Shown here: piece by piece, positions 60,281 to 64,000 of the stretch
Layout of the letters: each line of letters begins with the position of its first letter
How positions within the stretch are numbered: position 1 is the stretch's first letter
Assembly: GCF_000715075.1 (NCBI RefSeq)
Contig: NC_134082.1
Span: forward strand, 106,680,399 to 106,744,398
Source of the DNA: Nicotiana tabacum
Lineage: Eukaryota > Streptophyta > Magnoliopsida > Solanales > Solanaceae
Direction of reading: 5' to 3'
DNA length: 64,000 nucleotides
Notes under the pieces: model-generated
Told to the model about the DNA's origin: nothing
The model's input: only the letters and a program-made list of their open reading frames with translations
Database searches by the model: none
Translations under genes and position numbers: made by a program

Positions 60281-61009
60281 TGAGGCCTACACTAGAACTG
60301 AAACATACCAAAACTTCCCTAAGTCCAAAATTCACTCTGTAGCCTATCCAAAACTCACCTGAGCCCTCGGGACTCTAAGCCAAATATGCACACAAGTTTA
60401 AAAATATCATACAAACTTGCTCGCGCGATCAACTCGCAAAAATAACACCTAGAACTACCAATTGAGCACCAAATCAAAGGAAATTTTCAAGAAAACTCAT
60501 GAACTACTATTGCAACAACCGGGCGTCCGAATCACGTCAAACCAACTCCGTTTCTCACCAAATTCGACGAGCAAGTCACAAATATAATAATGGACTTATA
60601 TCGGGTTTCGGAACCAACATACGGACCCGATATCAATAAAGTAAAATATTGGTCAAACCTTTATATTCATTAAACCTGTAAACTTTTCAATTTCAACAAA
60701 ATACGATAACTCGAGCTAGGGACTTCCGAATTTGATTCCGGGCATATGCCCAAGTCCCAAATCACGATACGGACCCACCAGGATAGTCAAAATATGGATC
60801 TGGGTCCATTTACTCAAAATATTGACCGAAGTCAACTAAAATAAATTTTAAGGCAAGAATTTCATATTTTCTCAATTTTTTAATATAAAAGCTTTCTGGA
60901 AAAATACCCAGACTATGCACGCAAATCGAGGAGGACTAAAATGAGGCATTTAAGGCATCAATGCACAGAATTAGGTTCTAAATATAAGATGACCTATAAG
61001 GTCATCACA

Positions 61010-61020
61010 TTCTCCACCTC
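61010..61020 (-). promoter_or_regulatory. polypurine tract of element C
   Basis: The minus strand reads AGAGGTGGAGAA-like purines directly before the LTR start TGTGATGACC. Confidence 0.6.
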
Positions 61021-63987
61021 TAAAATAACCGTTTGTCCTCGAAGGGACCTAGAAAAGTAACTGGGCTGGTGAAAAGGTGGCAATATCTACTCCGCATGTC
61101 CGACTCGTACTCCCAAGTTGTTTCCTTGACGGGCTGACCTCTCCACTGCACTCGAACTGAAGGATAACTCTTTGACCTCAACTGACAAACCTGTCGGGCT
61201 AGGATAGCCACCGGCTCCTCCTCATAAGTCAAATCATTGTCCAACTAGATAGAGCTAGAATCTAACACATGGGACGGATCATCGTGATACTTTCGGAGCA
61301 TGGACACATGGAGAACCGGATGAACTACTAATAAACTAGGTGGCAATGCAAGCTTGTAAGCCACATCACCCACTCTTTGAAGAATCTCAAAAGGTTCGAT
61401 ATACCTAGGGCTCAACTTGCCCTTCTTTCCGAACCTCGTCACACCCTTCATAGGTAAAACCCGGAGCAATACCCTCTCTCCGACCATGAGTGCAACATCA
61501 CGAACTCTACGGTCGGCATAACTCTTCTGCCTGGACTGAGCTGTGCGAAGTCGATCCTGAATAATCTTGACCTTATCCAAGGCATCCTGCACTAAATCTG
61601 TACCCAACAACTGAGCCTCCCCCAGCTTGAACCATCCAATTAGCGATTGGCACCGCCTATCGTATAATGCCTCATAGGGAGCCATCTGAATGCTCGACTA
61701 GTAGCTATTGTTGTAGGTGAACTCCGCAAGTGGTAAGAACTGATCCCATGAACCTCCAAAGTCTATAACACAAGTGCGGAGCATATCCTCCAATATCTGA
61801 ATAGTGCGATCGGACTGTCCGTCCGTTTGAGGATGAAATGTTATGCTCAGCTCAACTTGTGTGCCCAACTTACACTGTACTGCCCTCTAGAAATGTGAGG
61901 TGAACTGCGTACCTCGATCAGAAATGATAGAAATGGGTACACCGTGAAGACGAACAATCTCGCGGATGTAAATCCTAGCCAACCGCTCTGAAGAATAGGT
62001 AACTGCTACAGGAATGAAATGTGCTAATTTGGTCTGTCTGTCCATAATGACCCATACCGCATCGAACTTTCTCTGAGTTATGGGAGTCCAATAATGAAAT
62101 CCATAGTGATACGCTCCCACTCCATTTCCACTCAGGAATCTCTAACTTCTAAAGCAAACCACCAGGTTTCTGATGCTCATACTTTACTTGCTGAAAATTT
62201 AGACACCGAGCTACATATGCAACTATATCATTCTTCATCCTCCTCCACCAATAATGCTGCTGCAAGTCCTAATACATCTTGGCGGCACCCGGATGAATAG
62301 AATACCGGGAACTGTGGGCCTCCTCAAGAATCAACTCACGAAGTCCATCTACATTAGGCATACAAACACGACCCTGCATCCTCAATACTCCATCACCTCC
62401 AACAATAACCTGCTTGGCAGCACCATGCCACACCGTGTCCCTAAGGACTAGCAAATGAGGGTCATCATACTGCCGCTCCTTGATACGCTGAAACAAGGAA
62501 GACCGAGTGACTGTACAGGCTAGAACACAACTGGGCTCTGAAATATCCAACCTCACAAACTGATTGACCAAGGCCTGAACATCTAATGCAAGCAGTCTCT
62601 CACTGACTAGAATGTATGCAAGGCTGCCTATACTCACTTACTTACTACTCAAGGAATCGACCACCACATTGGCCTTCCCGGGATGATACAATATGGTGAT
62701 ATCATAGTCTTTCAATAGTTATAACCACCTTCTCTACCTCAAATTGAGATCCTTTTGTTTGAACAAGTACTACAAGCTCCCATGATTCGTGAATACCTCA
62801 CATGAGACACCGTAAAGATAGTGCCTCCAAATCTTCAACACATGAACAATGGTTGCCAACTCTAAGTCATGAACAGGGTAATTCTTCTCATGAACCTTCA
62901 ACTGTCGTGACGCATATACAATCAGCCTGCCATCCTACATCAATACTGCACCAAGTCCAATACGAGATGCATCATAATATACCATATTAGATCTCGAACA
63001 TGTGGGCAATACCAACACTAGTGTCGTAGTCAAAGCAGTCTTGAGCTTTTGAAAGCTCGCCTCACACTCATCTGACCATCTAAATGGGGCACCCTTCTGG
63101 GTTAACATGGTAAACGGGGCTTCTATAGAAGAAAACCCTTCCACCAACCGACGCTAATAACACCTAAGAAACTCCGGATCTCTGTGGCTGAAGTGGGTCT
63201 AGGCCAGTTCTGTCCCTATGCTGATACAGCGTGCCCCAAGAATGCGACTAAGCCCAATCAGAACTTGTATTTTGAAAACTTAGCATATAATTAGTTGTCT
63301 CTCAGAGTCTGAAGTACAATTTGAAGATACTGCTCATGCTCCTCTCGACTGTGGGAGTAGATCAAGAAATCATCAATAAACACAATCACAAAGGAATCCA
63401 AATAGGGCTTAAATACCCGGTTCATCAAATCCATAAATACTACTGGGGAATTTGTCAGCCCAAATGACATCACTAGAAACTCATAATGCCCATATCGAGT
63501 CCGAAAAGTTCTTAGGGACATCAGATGCCCTAATCCTCAACTGATGGTAGCCAGACCTCAAATCAATCTTTGAAAACACCTTTGGCACCCTAAAGCTGAT
63601 CAAATAAGTCATCAATCCTCGATAGTGGATACTTATTCTTGATGGTGACTTTGTTCAACTGCAGTAATCTATGCACATCCTCATCGATCCATCTTTCTTC
63701 TTCACAAACAACATGGGCGCACCCTAGGGCAAGACACTTGGTCTAATGAAGCCCTTATCAAGCAAATCTTGCAACCGCTCATTCAATTCCTTCAACTTTG
63801 GCGGGGCCATACGGTATGGCGAAATAGAAATGGGATGTGTGCCCGAAGTCAAATCAATACAAAAGTCAATATCCCTGTAGGGTGGCATCCCCGGTAGGTC
63901 TGCATGAAACACCTTTGTAAACTCACGAATAACTAATACTGAATCCATGGAAGGAACCTCCGCACTAGAATCGCGAACATAAGCCAA
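61020..63987 (-). pseudogene. pol of element C (RT, RNase H, integrase, chromodomain), broken
   Basis: The minus strand shows RT N-terminal parts (63987-63724, LPGMPPYRDIDF and PYRMAPPKLKEL) and the RT core with the catalytic FIDD (63521-63291). RNase H begins with YYDASRIGLGAVLM (63147-62935). The integrase zinc region has RELILEEAHSSRYSIHPG (62637-62269) and the core [12 protein letters not shown] (62120-61887). The integrase C-terminus follows (61685-61245). Last comes a chromodomain (61244-61020) with VRVQWRGQPVKETTWE. Stops and frameshifts separate these pieces. Gag and protease would lie past the right edge. Confidence 0.88.
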
Positions 63988-64000
63988 ATAACCTAGACAC

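Larger units (their letters stand above)
55070..61009 (-). repeat. 3' LTR of element C, in two pieces
   Basis: Pieces 61009-58376 and 55318-55070 together give about 2.9 kb, like other Tekay LTRs. It starts TGTGATGACC and ends CCGGGGCGTGATA, where the usual final CA is TA. It contains a GC-rich tract (59955-60280) and a six-unit CACCCTTCGTGC array (58825-59090). Confidence 0.8.
55070..64000 (-). mobile_element. Tekay/Del-like element with chromodomain, 3' part (element C)
   Basis: Minus strand: pol from the right edge to about 61020, a polypurine tract (61010-61020), then a 3' LTR from 61009 to 55070 that is split by a solo LTR at 55319-58375. The element truncates copia D at its far end. 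The 5' LTR and gag are outside the window. Confidence 0.85.

Overview
This is nuclear DNA of a dicot, most likely a member of the Solanaceae (the tobacco, tomato and pepper family). The evidence is intron-split genes with GT-AG junctions, TATA boxes of plant type, a copy of the TTG-tailed SINE type typical of Solanaceae, and LTR families with very long LTRs (Athila, Tekay/Del, Ogre) of the kind that fill large solanaceous genomes. The species assignment is inference. Almost everything is transposable element. I find one intact host gene, a BAHD acyltransferase at 44790-47020.

Left block (1-11239, elements on the minus strand). An Athila-like Ty3/gypsy element runs from the left edge to 5201, with an integrase and a separate downstream ORF of the putative plant transposon protein family. 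A second, related element (5202-11239) abuts it and breaks its pol. The second element keeps a 3' LTR, a polypurine tract and a nearly intact copy of the same extra ORF.

Middle block (11240-32043). An old Ty1/copia element (minus strand) has been split by two later insertions. One is a non-coding LARD-like LTR element (11741-20317). The other is a full-length Tekay-like element on the plus strand (20947-31768). The copia protein can be read across both insertion sites, which fixes the boundaries and the order of events.

Right of that (32690-44544). A CACTA-type terminus is followed by an Ogre-like element reduced to one 4.2 kb LTR, a short leader and a scrap of the second LTR, flanked by the 5-bp duplication CTATA. 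A 6.9 kb non-autonomous CACTA transposon, flanked by AAA, sits inside that scrap. The CACTA carries a large inverted repeat of about 0.43 kb per arm, a SINE with an expanded CAA tail, a 20-bp minisatellite and a 15-copy tandem array.

Gene neighbourhood (44545-51270). The BAHD gene has three exons, a TATA box about 200 bp from the compound insertion, and MITEs in and around it. Further downstream lie a tandem array built on a palindrome and mostly unassigned AT-rich DNA.

Right end (51270-64000). A decayed copia element (plus strand) has a 1.6 kb solo LTR with a perfect ATAAT duplication in its gag region. It is truncated by the 3' LTR of another Tekay-like element (minus strand) that runs off the right edge. 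That LTR in turn holds a 3.1 kb solo LTR. This right-hand Tekay element keeps a chromodomain, which the middle one has lost.

A recurrent signal across several LTR families is a GC-rich tract of short self-complementary words based on TGCGG/CCGCA. In at least three families it lies immediately upstream of a TATA box.
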